From assembly GCF_002093975.1 (NCBI RefSeq), contig NZ_MSZZ01000063.1, forward strand, positions 1-51,815: 51,815 nt of DNA. Direction: 5' to 3'. Below, piece after piece: positions 23,959 through 32,239 of this stretch; the stretch's first letter is position 1, and each line of letters opens with the position of its first letter. The position numbers were made by a program, and so were the translations under genes. Origin of the DNA: Thermoactinospora rubra (GTDB lineage: Bacteria > Actinomycetota > Actinomycetes > Streptosporangiales > Streptosporangiaceae). The notes beneath the pieces were generated by a model. That model was given only the letters and a program-made list of their open reading frames with translations, ran no database searches and was not told the DNA's origin.

Positions 23959-24981
23959 ATGCCCCAGGTGCCGGGGAAACGATCACTGTGGAGGGAGCGG
24001 GACTTCGTCCTGCTGTGGAGCGGCCAGACCGTCAGCATGCTGGGCAGCGAGGTCACGCTGGTGGCCTTACCCCTGGTCGCCGGGCTGTGCGAGACGTTCT
24101 TCAACCCCGCCTACCAGACCTACCCGAGGGTGCTCCTGGGCCCGGAGCGGCTGCTGGAGGGCAACGCCAAGCTGAGCCTGTCGACCACCGGCGCGGCCAG
24201 CGCGGGACCGTCGCTGGGCGGCGTGCTGATCCAGGCGTTCGGCCCGGCGAAGGCGATGCTGGCCGACGCGGTGTCGTTCTTCGCCGCGGCGGCGGCGATC
24301 TGGCGCATCAGGGCCCCCGAGCCCCGGCCCGAACCCAGGCAGGGGGCGACGGTGCGGGCCGACATCGTGGAGGGCGTCCGCTACGTCCTGCGCAACCGGC
24401 TCATCCGGCCGATCGCGATCAGCGGGGCGGTCTTCTCCTTCGTCATCGCGATCCCGGTCGCGCTGAGCACCGTCTACGCCGCCCGCGAGCTGCACTGGTC
24501 ACCGCTGGCCATCGGGCTGGTGTCCGGCCTGAGCGCCCTGGGCGGCGTCCTGGGCGGCCTGGTGGCCGAGCGGCTGGCCAAGCGGTACGGCATGACCCGC
24601 ACGATGCTGGGCGCCTCCCTGGTCTACGCCGTCTGCGACCTGGTCCTGCCGCTCGTCTCCCCCGGCCTGCTCGGCCAGGTGCTGGTCGGCCTCGGCTGGA
24701 CGGTCCTGCTCGCGGGCGCGATCGTGCTGAACGTCACCCAGCGCAGCTTCCGCCAGCTCGTCACCCCGCTCGAGCTGCAGGGCCGGCTCGCGGCGACCAT
24801 GCGGTGGATGGCCTGGAGCTGCGCCCCGCTGGGCGCGCTGCTGGGCGGCGCGCTCGCCGAGGCGGTCGGCATGCGCACGACGCTGCTGGTCGCAGGCCTG
24901 GCCTGCGGGCTCGGCACGCTGGTGCTGTGGCTGTCCCCGCTGCGGACGATGCGGCAGGACCCGGCTACGGTGGCCGAGTGA
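23959..24981 (+). pseudogene. MFS exporter (EntS/MFS_3-like) with internal in-frame deletion
   Basis: A 340-codon gene for a major facilitator of the EntS-like group, 60-80 residues shorter than usual. The first helix (LLWSGQTVSMLGSEVTLVALPLVA) runs directly into LCETFFNPAYQTYPRVLL, which in relatives belongs near helix 4. Helices 2 and 3 and the conserved D-R-x-x-R loop are missing; the junction is near 24080-24092. The rest is intact and in frame, so a protein is made, but transport is doubtful. An ATG at 23951 is in another frame. The stop overlaps the cobQ GTG. Calling it a pseudogene is my judgement from the missing segment. Confidence 0.7.
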
Positions 24982-26462
24982 AGGGTGCGCTGCTGATCGC
25001 CGGGACCACCTCCGACGCGGGCAAGAGCGTGGTCACCGCGGGCCTGTGCCGCTGGCTGGCCCGCCGCGGCGTGAAGGTGGCGCCGTTCAAGGCGCAGAAC
25101 ATGTCGCTCAACTCCTTCGTCACCGCCGACGGGGCCGAGATCGGCCGGGCGCAGGCGACGCAGGCGCGGGCGGCGGGCCTGGAGCCGGTGGCGGACATGA
25201 ACCCGATCCTGCTCAAGCCCGGCAGCGACCGCCGCAGCCAGGTCGTGCTGATGGGCCGGCCGCTGACGGACGTCGACGCCATGGAGTACGGCCGGCTCAA
25301 GGACCTCCTGCGGGGCAAGGCGCTGGAGTCGCTGGAGCGGCTGCGGGAGACCTACGACGTGGTGGTCTGCGAGGGCGCGGGCAGCCCGGCGGAGATCAAC
25401 CTGCGCGCCGGCGACATCGCCAACATGGGCCTGGCCAGGGCGGCGAACCTGCCCGTGGTCGTCGTGGGGGACATCGACAGGGGCGGGGTGTTCGCGGCCT
25501 TCTACGGCACCGTCGCGCTCCTCGACCCGGCCGACCAGTCCCACATCTCCGGATTCATCGTGAACAAGTTCCGCGGCGCCCGCGAGCTCCTGCAACCCGG
25601 GCTCGACATGCTGCGCTCGCTGACCGGCCGGGACGTGTACGGCGTGCTGCCGTGGCTCGACGGGCTGTGGATGGACGTGGAGGACTCGCTCGCGCTGGAC
25701 AGCCGCGCCGTCGGGGTGCGCGGGCCGTACGGCAGGCAGACCCTGCGGGTCGCGGTCGTCCGGCTGCCGCGGATCTCCAACTTCACCGACGTCGACGCCC
25801 TGGCGGCCGAGCCCGGGGTGGTCGTCCGCTTCGTCGCCGAGCCCGGGGACCTGCAGGACGCCGACCTGGTCGTGCTGCCGGGATCGCGGGCGACCGTGGC
25901 GGATCTGGCGTGGCTGCGGGAACGGGGGCTGGCCGACGCGCTCGCCGTACGCCGGGGGCCGATCCTGGGCGTCTGCGGAGGGTTCCAGATGCTCGGGCGC
26001 GAGATCGTGGACACCGTGGAGTCGGGCGCGGGACGGGTCGCGGGGCTGGGGCTGCTGCCGGTGCGGGTGGAGTTCGCAGCGGACAAGACGCTCGGGCGGC
26101 CGGCGGGGGAGTGGCGCGGGCATCCGGTGAGCGCGTATGAGATCCACCACGGGCAGGCGGCCGTCGAGGGCGGGGAGCCGTTCCTCGACGGCTGCCGCGT
26201 GGGCGCCGTCTTCGGGACGACGTGGCACGGGGCGCTGGAGAACGACGGGTTCCGGCGGGCGTTCCTGGCGGAGGTGGCCGCCCTGGCGGGCCGCGACTTC
26301 GAGCCGGATCCCGCCACGTGCTTCGCCCGCCTGCGGGAAGAGCGCCTGGACGCGCTGGGCGACCTGGTGGAGCGGCACGTGGACACCGACGCGCTGCTGG
26401 AGCTCATCGAGCGCGGCCCGGGACGGCCGCCGGTGATCAGGAGCTTCCTGGGCACCGGCTGA
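24978..26462 (+). CDS. cobQ: Cobyric acid synthase CobQ
   Basis: A 494-residue glutamine-dependent amidotransferase that amidates four carboxyl groups of adenosylcobyrinic a,c-diamide in B12 synthesis. The N-terminal ATP domain has GTTSDAGKSVV and FKAQNMSLNS. ICEGAG-like VVCEGAGSPAEINL and GDIDRGGVFA are diagnostic. The C-terminal glutaminase has the nucleophile Cys in LGVCGGFQMLG and the His in YEIHHGQ. It starts at GTG 24978, overlapping the MFS stop by four bases. No other cob genes and no cobalamin riboswitch are seen nearby, so it is apparently separated from the rest of the pathway and driven from upstream. Confidence 0.96.
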   Translation: MKGALLIAGTTSDAGKSVVTAGLCRWLARRGVKVAPFKAQNMSLNSFVTADGAEIGRAQATQARAAGLEPVADMNPILLKPGSDRRSQVVLMGRPLTDVDAMEYGRLKDLLRGKALESLERLRETYDVVVCEGAGSPAEINLRAGDIANMGLARAANLPVVVVGDIDRGGVFAAFYGTVALLDPADQSHISGFIVNKFRGARELLQPGLDMLRSLTGRDVYGVLPWLDGLWMDVEDSLALDSRAVGVRGPYGRQTLRVAVVRLPRISNFTDVDALAAEPGVVVRFVAEPGDLQDADLVVLPGSRATVADLAWLRERGLADALAVRRGPILGVCGGFQMLGREIVDTVESGAGRVAGLGLLPVRVEFAADKTLGRPAGEWRGHPVSAYEIHHGQAAVEGGEPFLDGCRVGAVFGTTWHGALENDGFRRAFLAEVAALAGRDFEPDPATCFARLREERLDALGDLVERHVDTDALLELIERGPGRPPVIRSFLGTG

Positions 26463-26475
26463 GAGCCGCCCTCAG
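26459..26475. terminator. Short hairpin between cobQ and the L11 paralogue
   Basis: CTGAG-(7 bases)-CTCAG spans the cobQ stop and the nine-base gap to the convergent L11-like gene. The stem is only five base pairs and there is no U tract, so it is a weak candidate for a shared terminator. Confidence 0.3.
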
Positions 26476-26900
26476 TCGGCCACCAGCACGCCCATGGACC
26501 GGGCGGTGCCGGCTATCTGCCTCATCGCGGCCTCGACGTCGTCGGTGTTCAGGTCGGGAAGCTTGCGCTCGGCGATCTCGCGCAGCTGCTCGCGCGACAG
26601 CTTGGCCACCGTCTGGGACCCGGGCCGGCCGGCTCCCTTCTCCAGGCCCACGGCCTTGCGGATCAGGTGGGCCGTGGGCGGTGTCTTGTACCGCAGCGCG
26701 TAGGAGCGGTCCTCGAAGACCGTGACCACGACCGGCACGATCTCCCCTCTCTGGGGAGCCGTCGCCTCGTCGTAGTCGAGCTTCAGCTGCCGGGTGTTGA
26801 CGCCGGTGGGGCCGAGCATCTTGCCGATGTCGACCATGGCGGCGTTGCCGGCCTCGAGCTCGAGCGTGACCTGCCGGGAGACCTTCTTCTGGGTGGTCAT
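26472..26900 (-). CDS. Divergent ribosomal protein L11 (uL11) paralogue
   Basis: A 142-residue protein of normal L11 length. The C-terminal rRNA-binding domain is well conserved: YKTPPTAHLIRKAVG, VAKLSREQLREIAERKLPDLN and the terminal IAGTARSMGV. The N-terminal domain is not. The usual proline-rich segment (NPxPPVGPALG) is replaced by AMVDIGKMLG, one residue shorter and with no proline. Those prolines form the switch contacted by thiostrepton-type thiopeptides and needed for RelA activation. The gene is not in a ribosomal operon (cobQ converges on it, an acyltransferase pseudogene is upstream), so it is an extra copy. There is no clear ribosome-binding site; it may be leaderless. Confidence 0.9.
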   Translation of the reverse strand: MTTQKKVSRQVTLELEAGNAAMVDIGKMLGPTGVNTRQLKLDYDEATAPQRGEIVPVVVTVFEDRSYALRYKTPPTAHLIRKAVGLEKGAGRPGSQTVAKLSREQLREIAERKLPDLNTDDVEAAMRQIAGTARSMGVLVAD

Positions 26901-26957
26901 GCGCGAGACCGTAGGACCTCACGCAACGGGAGGTGCAAGGGTGTTTTCCGCGGGCGC

Positions 26958-28010
26958 TCACCCGGGCAGCGACGGCGAGGACCGCTGTGCCCCGATCCAG
27001 GCGTCGATCGCCTCCCACTGGTCGTACAGCCACCCGACGCGGTCCTCCCGGGGCACCTCGCCGGCCGGGACCACCCACCACTTGGCCTTGATCCGCGCCC
27101 GCACCGGCAGCCGCCGCCACACGTCGCCGAGGCTGACGAGGTGGTCCAGGCCGGTGTGCGCGACGAACACCACGTCGGCCTGCGGGCACGCCTCGATGGC
27201 CGCGATGGCGCCGCGGGGCCGGGGCGGCAGCAGGTGGTCCATCCCCTTGGCCCGCTACGCCTCCTCCATCCGGCCCCTCTGCTCCAGCCGCCGGATGGCC
27301 AGCCGCCGGCGGCGGGGCGTGAAGTTCCCGCCCTCCGGGAAGATCACGAGCGCGTCGTCGGCGTCCATGGTGGACGCCAGGCGCCGGATCTCCTCGACGA
27401 CCCGGCCCTCGCCCGCCCCGCGCGGGACGAAGGCGTTGGGCAACCGGTTGATCACGACGTCGATCGACGGGTCGAACTGCAGCGCCGCCTTCATGACGAT
27501 GCGCGGCTGCCTGCCGTACCGCTCCAGGAGGTGGTGGACGAGCAGGAACGAGTCGCCGGGGCCGGCGTGGCGCGACAGCACGATGACGGGACGCGCGGGG
27601 CGGGCGGCGCGCGCCGGCCCGGCCGCGGGCGGTTCCTCGATCTCCACGCTGAGCTGGAAGATGTTGACCGCGGCGCCGTACACCTTGCGCAGGAACCAGC
27701 CGATGAGCGCGTAGTGCCGCTCGCGGAAGGAGTCGCGCCGCAGCCGCCCGCCGAAGCCGCTCGCGACCCACAGTCCCAGGCAGGCCAGCAGCAGGGCGGA
27801 CTCCAGGGTCAGCCAGACGACGGCGAAGCGGAGGAAGCGCGTGCCGCGGCGGCGCGGCGGCGGAAGCCGCAGCGAGGCGACGAAGACCACGATCGCCCAC
27901 AGCGGCAACGTGACCAGGAACGCGGCGGTCAGGACCACGACCAGCGGGGCCAGGATCACGCGCCGCACGACGCGCGGGGGCAGCCAGTCCGGCGGCACAT
28001 CTGGCGGCAC
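26958..28010 (-). pseudogene. 1-acylglycerol-3-phosphate acyltransferase-like gene with in-frame amber codon
   Basis: Reading one frame from GTG 28010 to 26958 gives 251 codons, a TAG at 27255-27257, and 98 further codons that continue the family sequence without a frame change. Upstream of the stop are a membrane segment (about residues 17-46), the catalytic HAGPGD block and FPEGGNF. Downstream are GMDHLLPPRPRGAI and a helical C-terminal domain. The family esterifies lysophosphatidic acid at the membrane. A one-base change from GAG or CAG explains the TAG. Either the gene is recently dead, or the stop is a sequencing error or read through. It follows the patatin gene in the same direction. 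Confidence 0.85.
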
Positions 28011-28038
28011 AGTCTCATAGTGCGCCTCATGCCGCGCC

Positions 28039-28851
28039 TCACACCATGCCCGCGGCCAGGTATCTGGAGGAGGCCCGGTAGGCGCGGTCGATGCGGTCGG
28101 CCACGCGCGTGAGGTCCCGGTAGCGCAGCGGCGAGACCGGCCCGGGAGAGCCGGTGGGCAGCACGTGCACCTCGACGCCGGGCGGCAGCAGGGCCATCTC
28201 CTCGGCGAAGCGGTGACGCCGGGCGATCTCGAAGGCGACCAGGCCCACCTCCCAGGGCCGGCGCGGCGGCCGGAGCGGATGCTCGATGCGCCCGGCGTGC
28301 AGGACGTAGACGCGGCGGGCGCCGAGCTGGACGGCGCGGCCGATGGGGATGCTGTGCACGAGGCCGCCGTCGAGATAGTGGCACCCGTCGATCTGGATCG
28401 GCGGCAGCAGGCCGGGCACCGCGCACGAGGCGAGCACCGCCTCCACCAGCGGCCCCCGCGCGAACCAGTGCGCGCAGGCCCGCTCGATGCACGCGGCCAC
28501 GCACTGGAACGGCACCGGCAGGTCCTCGATCAGGGAGTACGGCACGGCGGAGGCGAGCAGCCGGCGCAGCGGCCCGACGGGATGCAGGTGCGTGCCGGTC
28601 CTGGCCAGCGTGGACAGGCGCGTCACCAGCGAGCCCCCGAAGGCCGTGCGTACCACGTCCGACAGCCACAGCTTGGTCAGCCGCTCGACGGCGTCGCCGG
28701 GGGAGGCGGCCAGCAGCGCGCCGTTCAGCGCCCCGACCGAGGTGCCGAGCACCAGGTCGGGCTCGATCCCGTGCTCGCGGAGCGCGCGCAGCATGCCCAC
28801 CTCGTAGGCGCCGAGCACCCCGCCGCCGCCGAGCACGAACGCAGTCTCCAC
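28039..28851 (-). CDS. Patatin-like phospholipase
   Basis: A 270-residue cytoplasmic lipid acyl hydrolase with the complete patatin signature. The oxyanion loop is VLGGGGVLGAYEVG (about residues 6-19), nucleophile S38 lies in LGTSVGAL, and the catalytic Asp is in YLDGGLVHS. The substrate would be membrane phospholipid or another acyl ester. It lies 28 bases upstream of the acyltransferase pseudogene, so the pair looks like a deacylation-reacylation unit. It diverges from the small SHOCT gene, with only 17 bases between the two starts. Confidence 0.92.
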   Translation of the reverse strand: METAFVLGGGGVLGAYEVGMLRALREHGIEPDLVLGTSVGALNGALLAASPGDAVERLTKLWLSDVVRTAFGGSLVTRLSTLARTGTHLHPVGPLRRLLASAVPYSLIEDLPVPFQCVAACIERACAHWFARGPLVEAVLASCAVPGLLPPIQIDGCHYLDGGLVHSIPIGRAVQLGARRVYVLHAGRIEHPLRPPRRPWEVGLVAFEIARRHRFAEEMALLPPGVEVHVLPTGSPGPVSPLRYRDLTRVADRIDRAYRASSRYLAAGMV

Positions 28852-28868
28852 CCGTCTATCATCGGGTC

Positions 28869-29066
28869 ATGAGCCGACTGCTCGTCCTCCTCCTGGTGAT
28901 CGCGCTGGTCACGCTGGCGATCCTGCTCATCCGGGCGCGCATGAACCGCCCGGTGAAGCCCGAGCCGGAGGACCCGCGGGAGATCCTCAAGCGCCGCTAC
29001 GCCGCCGGGGAGATCGACGAGGACGAGTACTTCCGCCGCATGTCGGGCCTGAATCAGGACTGGTGA
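28869..29066 (+). CDS. Small membrane protein with SHOCT domain
   Basis: A 65-residue protein with one N-terminal membrane helix (about residues 4-22), a short charged linker and a C-terminal SHOCT (short C-terminal) motif, LKRRYAAGEIDEDEYFRRM. SHOCT domains are small helical hairpins found at protein termini, thought to act in oligomerisation. The function is unknown. The gene diverges tightly from the patatin gene and overlaps the 3' end of the convergent winged-helix gene by 13 bases. Confidence 0.85.
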   Translation: MSRLLVLLLVIALVTLAILLIRARMNRPVKPEPEDPREILKRRYAAGEIDEDEYFRRMSGLNQDW

Positions 29067-29476
29067 GCCACGTCCAGGGCGGCCGCGGCCAGGGCCAGCA
29101 CGGGCACGACGCACTTGGGCGGCACCCGGTAGACGCCGCGCTCCGGCTGGTCGACCAGCCCGGCCGACGACAGCGTCTTCAGGTGGTGGTAGAGCTGCCC
29201 CTGTGAGGCCAATCCCAGCTCCGCCTGCAGGTCGGCGATGGGTTTGGGACCGGCGAGCAGCAGCTGGAGGATGCGGAAGCGCGCCGGGTGGCCGGCCGCC
29301 GCCAGCACGCCCGCCATCGGCGCGGCGGGCTGCTCGACCAGCCAGCCGGGCGGGCGCACCATCTCCCACACGTAGCCTCGGCCGCCGAGCCGTACCTCGC
29401 CGCCGTAGGTGACGTGGCCGGTGTCGTCGGTGGGCAGGGCGGCGGGCGCGGCGGCCTTGCCTTCCAGCGCGGCCAC
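29054..29476 (-). CDS. Winged-helix (ArsR-like) transcriptional regulator
   Basis: A 140-residue protein from GTG 29476. The HTH is at about residues 55-115 (AAGHPARFRILQLLLAG, ADLQAELGLASQGQLYHHLKTLSSAGLV). The open frame continues upstream with LSTLEERLRDLEARV, a heptad coiled coil that belongs to the protein but has no ATG, GTG or TTG. A CTG at 29518, five bases after GAGG, could be the true start; GTG 29476 also has GAGG at five bases. Seven bases separate that CTG from the upstream serine hydrolase stop. It may regulate that hydrolase gene. Confidence 0.85.
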   Translation of the reverse strand: MAALEGKAAAPAALPTDDTGHVTYGGEVRLGGRGYVWEMVRPPGWLVEQPAAPMAGVLAAAGHPARFRILQLLLAGPKPIADLQAELGLASQGQLYHHLKTLSSAGLVDQPERGVYRVPPKCVVPVLALAAAALDVAHQS

Positions 29477-29525
29477 GCGGGCCTCAAGGTCCCGCAGCCG
29501 TTCCTCCAGAGTGGACAGACGAACC

Positions 29526-30443
29526 TCACTTGAGCGCGGCGCGCACGCGCCGGTGGAACGCCGGGTCGGTGTTCATCCGGAGGATGAACTGCTGATGAGC
29601 ATAGCTCTCCAGGGCCGACGTCCACGTGGCGGCGGGCAGCCGCCGCAGCGCCAGAACCGTCACGACGGGCTCGCGGCCGGGCTTGACGGTGTACATCGCC
29701 TCGGTGACGACGCCGGGGAGCGCGCCGCCCTTGGCGCCGATCACGAGCTTGTCCGGCGCGGCGCCCGGCCGGCGCATCGGCCACTCCAGGTGCTTCCTGG
29801 CCAGCTCGTCCTTGGTGAGCCTGGTGAGGGTGCGGTGGATGACGGAGGGCTTGACCCGGGTGACGCGGTCGGCCCAGGCGGCCTGCCGGTCCCAGCCGGG
29901 GAGCTGGAGGCGGATCTGCTCGCCCTTGGTGACGTAGTTCTTCAGGCAGGTGTCGGGGTCGCTCGGGCAGCCGCCGAACGCCTTGAGGATCTCGCCGTTG
30001 ATCGTGGGCACCCGGCCGTGCAGGCGGAGGCGGTCGCGCAGCAGGTCGGCCGCCGCGTTGTCGCTCTCCTCGATCATCGCGGAGACGAGCTGGTCGAGGG
30101 TGACCGTGGCGCCCGGGCGCAGCCTGTTGAGCGCGGCCTCGTGGGCGCCGCCGTCCGTGCCGGGCAGATGGTAGGCGTTCCACCTGGCCACCTGGACCTT
30201 CTCGTCGGACCGTGCGCTCCCGGCGCGGACCGCGTCGGCGTAGGCCTCCAGGTGGAGGATCTTGATGGCCGACGCGAACGGCATGGGGACGTGGGCGTTG
30301 TGCCGGATGCCGGGGGTGATCAGCGCGACGTCCTTCTGATGCGCCTTGAGGTGAGCCAGGACGTCGTCGGCGTCGCGGAGGCCGGTGTCGTGGAGGCCGG
30401 TGGAGAGCAGAGCGGTGAGCGCGAGGCTCAGCAAGGTCTTCAT
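29526..30443 (-). CDS. Class A beta-lactamase-like serine hydrolase
   Basis: A 305-residue protein with a short N-terminal signal-like helix (MKTLLSLALTALLSTG). It has the class A motifs SxxK (S58-AIK61), SDN in EESDNAAADL, and KGG in GAKGGALPG in place of the usual KTG. GGAGGG precedes the ATG at 30443. It may be a real beta-lactamase, a D,D-peptidase or a pseudo-enzyme; the altered KTG leaves this open. It is followed by the winged-helix gene on the same strand. A 14-bp palindrome lies in its promoter, suggesting repression. Confidence 0.88.
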   Translation of the reverse strand: MKTLLSLALTALLSTGLHDTGLRDADDVLAHLKAHQKDVALITPGIRHNAHVPMPFASAIKILHLEAYADAVRAGSARSDEKVQVARWNAYHLPGTDGGAHEAALNRLRPGATVTLDQLVSAMIEESDNAAADLLRDRLRLHGRVPTINGEILKAFGGCPSDPDTCLKNYVTKGEQIRLQLPGWDRQAAWADRVTRVKPSVIHRTLTRLTKDELARKHLEWPMRRPGAAPDKLVIGAKGGALPGVVTEAMYTVKPGREPVVTVLALRRLPAATWTSALESYAHQQFILRMNTDPAFHRRVRAALK

Positions 30444-30457
30444 GCCCTCCACAATAT

Positions 30458-30471
30458 TCCGAAATTTCGGA
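30458..30471. promoter_or_regulatory. 14-bp palindrome in the serine hydrolase promoter
   Basis: TCCGAAATTTCGGA is perfectly self-complementary and stands in an AT-rich patch. On the minus strand it lies between TTGCTT (a possible -35) and TATTGT (a possible -10), where a repressor would block polymerase. The winged-helix regulator encoded downstream of the hydrolase gene is the most likely binder (inference). Confidence 0.5.
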
Positions 30472-30480
30472 TAAGCAAAG

Positions 30481-30497
30481 TTGCCGGGTTCCGGCAA
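30481..30497. promoter_or_regulatory. TTGCCGG inverted repeat, candidate operator
   Basis: TTGCCGG-GTT-CCGGCAA is a perfect 7-3-7 dyad between the divergent serine hydrolase and ABC transporter genes. A third TTGCCGG occurs at 30514-30520. It may bind the regulator of the ABC operon; alternatively it forms an RNA hairpin. Confidence 0.35.
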
Positions 30498-30557
30498 CGA
30501 ACCGCCCGCCGGATTGCCGGAGCCGCACGCTGACGCGGACGCCTCCGCGGGAGCACG

Positions 30558-31451
30558 ATGTCAGCCATGACAGCAGTGGTGCAGGCCGAGGGCCTGACCA
30601 AGTACTACGGCAGGCGCCGGGGCCTGGAGGACCTGACCCTGGAGATCCAGCCGGGCGAGGTGTTCGGCTACCTGGGGCCCAACGGCGCGGGCAAGACGAC
30701 CACCATCCGGCTGCTGCTCGACGTCATCCGGCCGACGCGCGGCCTGGTGCGGGTGCTGGGCGAGGACACGCGGACGCCCGCCGTACGCAACCGGATCGGG
30801 TACCTACCCGGCGAGCTGGCGCTGGAGGGGCGGGAGAAGGCGCGCGAGTACCTGGAGTTCCTGGCCAAGGTGCGCGGCGGCGTGCCGGCCGCCAGGATCG
30901 ACGGGCTGGCCGAACGGCTGGACGCGGACCTGGGCGTGCCCATGCGCAAGCTCTCCAAGGGCAACAAGCAGAAGATCGGGCTGATCCAGGCGTTCATGCA
31001 CGAGCCGGAGTTCCTCATCCTCGACGAGCCGACCAGCGGCCTGGACCCGCTCGTGCAACAGGAGTTCCTGGCCATGGTGCGCGAGGTGCGCGCCTCGGGG
31101 CGGACCGTGCTGATGTCCTCGCACGTCCTGGCCGAGGTGGAGCACGTCTCCGACCGGGTCGGCATCGTGCGCGGCGGCCGCCTGGTCGCCGTGGAGAACG
31201 TCGCCGCGCTGCGCGAGAAGGCCGTGCGGCGCGTGGAGCTCCACTTCGACGCGCCGGTGCCGCGCGAGGCGTTCGAGGGCCTGCCGGGCGTGCGCGACCT
31301 GCGGATCGAGGGCGCCTCGCTGCGGTGCACGATCGACGGCCGGCCCGACGCCCTGGTCAAGGCCGCCGCGAAGTTCACCGTCGTCCACATGGTGAGCGCC
31401 GAACCCGACCTGGAAGAGATCTTCCTGACGTACTACAGCGAGGCATCATGA
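30558..31451 (+). CDS. ABC-2 exporter ATP-binding protein
   Basis: A 297-residue ATPase of the DrrA/CcmA class. Walker A is GPNGAGKTT (about residues 38-46), the signature LSKGNKQK replaces LSGGQ as usual for this class, and Walker B is FLILDEPTSGLDP followed by the switch His in MSSHVL. A C-terminal domain of about 80 residues follows. GGGAG precedes the ATG. The stop overlaps the permease start by four bases. Drug, lipid or peptide export is typical; the substrate is unknown. Confidence 0.94.
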   Translation: MSAMTAVVQAEGLTKYYGRRRGLEDLTLEIQPGEVFGYLGPNGAGKTTTIRLLLDVIRPTRGLVRVLGEDTRTPAVRNRIGYLPGELALEGREKAREYLEFLAKVRGGVPAARIDGLAERLDADLGVPMRKLSKGNKQKIGLIQAFMHEPEFLILDEPTSGLDPLVQQEFLAMVREVRASGRTVLMSSHVLAEVEHVSDRVGIVRGGRLVAVENVAALREKAVRRVELHFDAPVPREAFEGLPGVRDLRIEGASLRCTIDGRPDALVKAAAKFTVVHMVSAEPDLEEIFLTYYSEAS

Positions 31452-32239
31452 TCGTCAGAACGCTGCGGGAGTACCGCAGGGCGCTCGTCGGGTGGGCGGT
31501 CGGCATCTCGGCCTTCCTGGCGATGTACGTGGGGGTCTACGCCAGCATCAGGGAGAGCCCTGAGACCTACAGCCAGGCCGCCGTGGCCAAGTACCCGGGC
31601 GCGCTGCGCGATCTGATGGGCGGCCTGGAGGACTTCACCACCGGCACCGGCTACCTGCAGTCGGTCGTCTACCAGCTGTTCGTCCCCATGATGTTCGTCT
31701 TCGCGGCGCTGACCGTCGCCAACCGCGCCATCGCCCAGCCGGAGGAGGCCGGCACGCTGGAGCTGACCGTCACGCTGCCGGTCGATCGGCGGCGGCTGGT
31801 GCTGGACCGCTTCGCCGGGCTGGTGCTCGGCCTGCTGGCCGCCGCCGCGGTCACCTTCCTCGTCACGTACGGCGTGGCGCAGACCATCGAGATGGGCGTG
31901 CCCTTCGACCGGCTGCTGGCCGCGCACACCGGCGTGTTGCTGCTGGCGCTGTTCTTCGGCACGGTCGCGCTGGCGGTCGGGGCCGCCGTCGGGCGCAGGG
32001 CGCCGGCGTCGGCCGTGGTCGGCGGCTGGGCGGTCGCCGGCTACGTCGTGGTGACCATCGGCAGGAACGTGGACGCGATCGCGTGGCTGAAGTGGGTCTC
32101 GCCGTGGCACTACTACCTCGAGGGCAAGCCGCTGTCGACCGGCTGGCCGTGGGGGGACTACCTCGTGCTGGCGGCGGCCACCGCCGTCCTGCTGCTGACC
32201 GCCGTGCTCTCCTTCGACCGGCGCGACGTGGGAGTCTGA
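31448..32239 (+). CDS. ABC-2 type transporter permease
   Basis: A 263-residue integral membrane protein with six predicted helices, the partner of the upstream ATPase. Helices are visible around residues 14-34, 76-92, 122-145, 160-180, 188-206 and 235-255. The conserved loop EEAGTLELTVTLPVDRRRLVLDR and the late WVSPWHYYLEGKPL are typical of the family. It starts at ATG 31448, overlapping the ATPase stop, and ends by overlapping the regulator start by one base. The three genes are therefore one coupled operon. Confidence 0.92.
   Translation: MIVRTLREYRRALVGWAVGISAFLAMYVGVYASIRESPETYSQAAVAKYPGALRDLMGGLEDFTTGTGYLQSVVYQLFVPMMFVFAALTVANRAIAQPEEAGTLELTVTLPVDRRRLVLDRFAGLVLGLLAAAAVTFLVTYGVAQTIEMGVPFDRLLAAHTGVLLLALFFGTVALAVGAAVGRRAPASAVVGGWAVAGYVVVTIGRNVDAIAWLKWVSPWHYYLEGKPLSTGWPWGDYLVLAAATAVLLLTAVLSFDRRDVGV

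Noticed and set aside
23178..24977. Upstream in-frame extension of cobQ giving a 1094-codon frame
   Set aside because: The first 600 codons are out-of-frame readings of the ligase, MaoC and MFS genes. The cobQ family begins at GTG 24978.
24900..24980. Cobalamin riboswitch ahead of cobQ
   Set aside because: There is no untranslated leader: the cobQ start overlaps the preceding gene's stop, and no B12-box-like sequence is visible.
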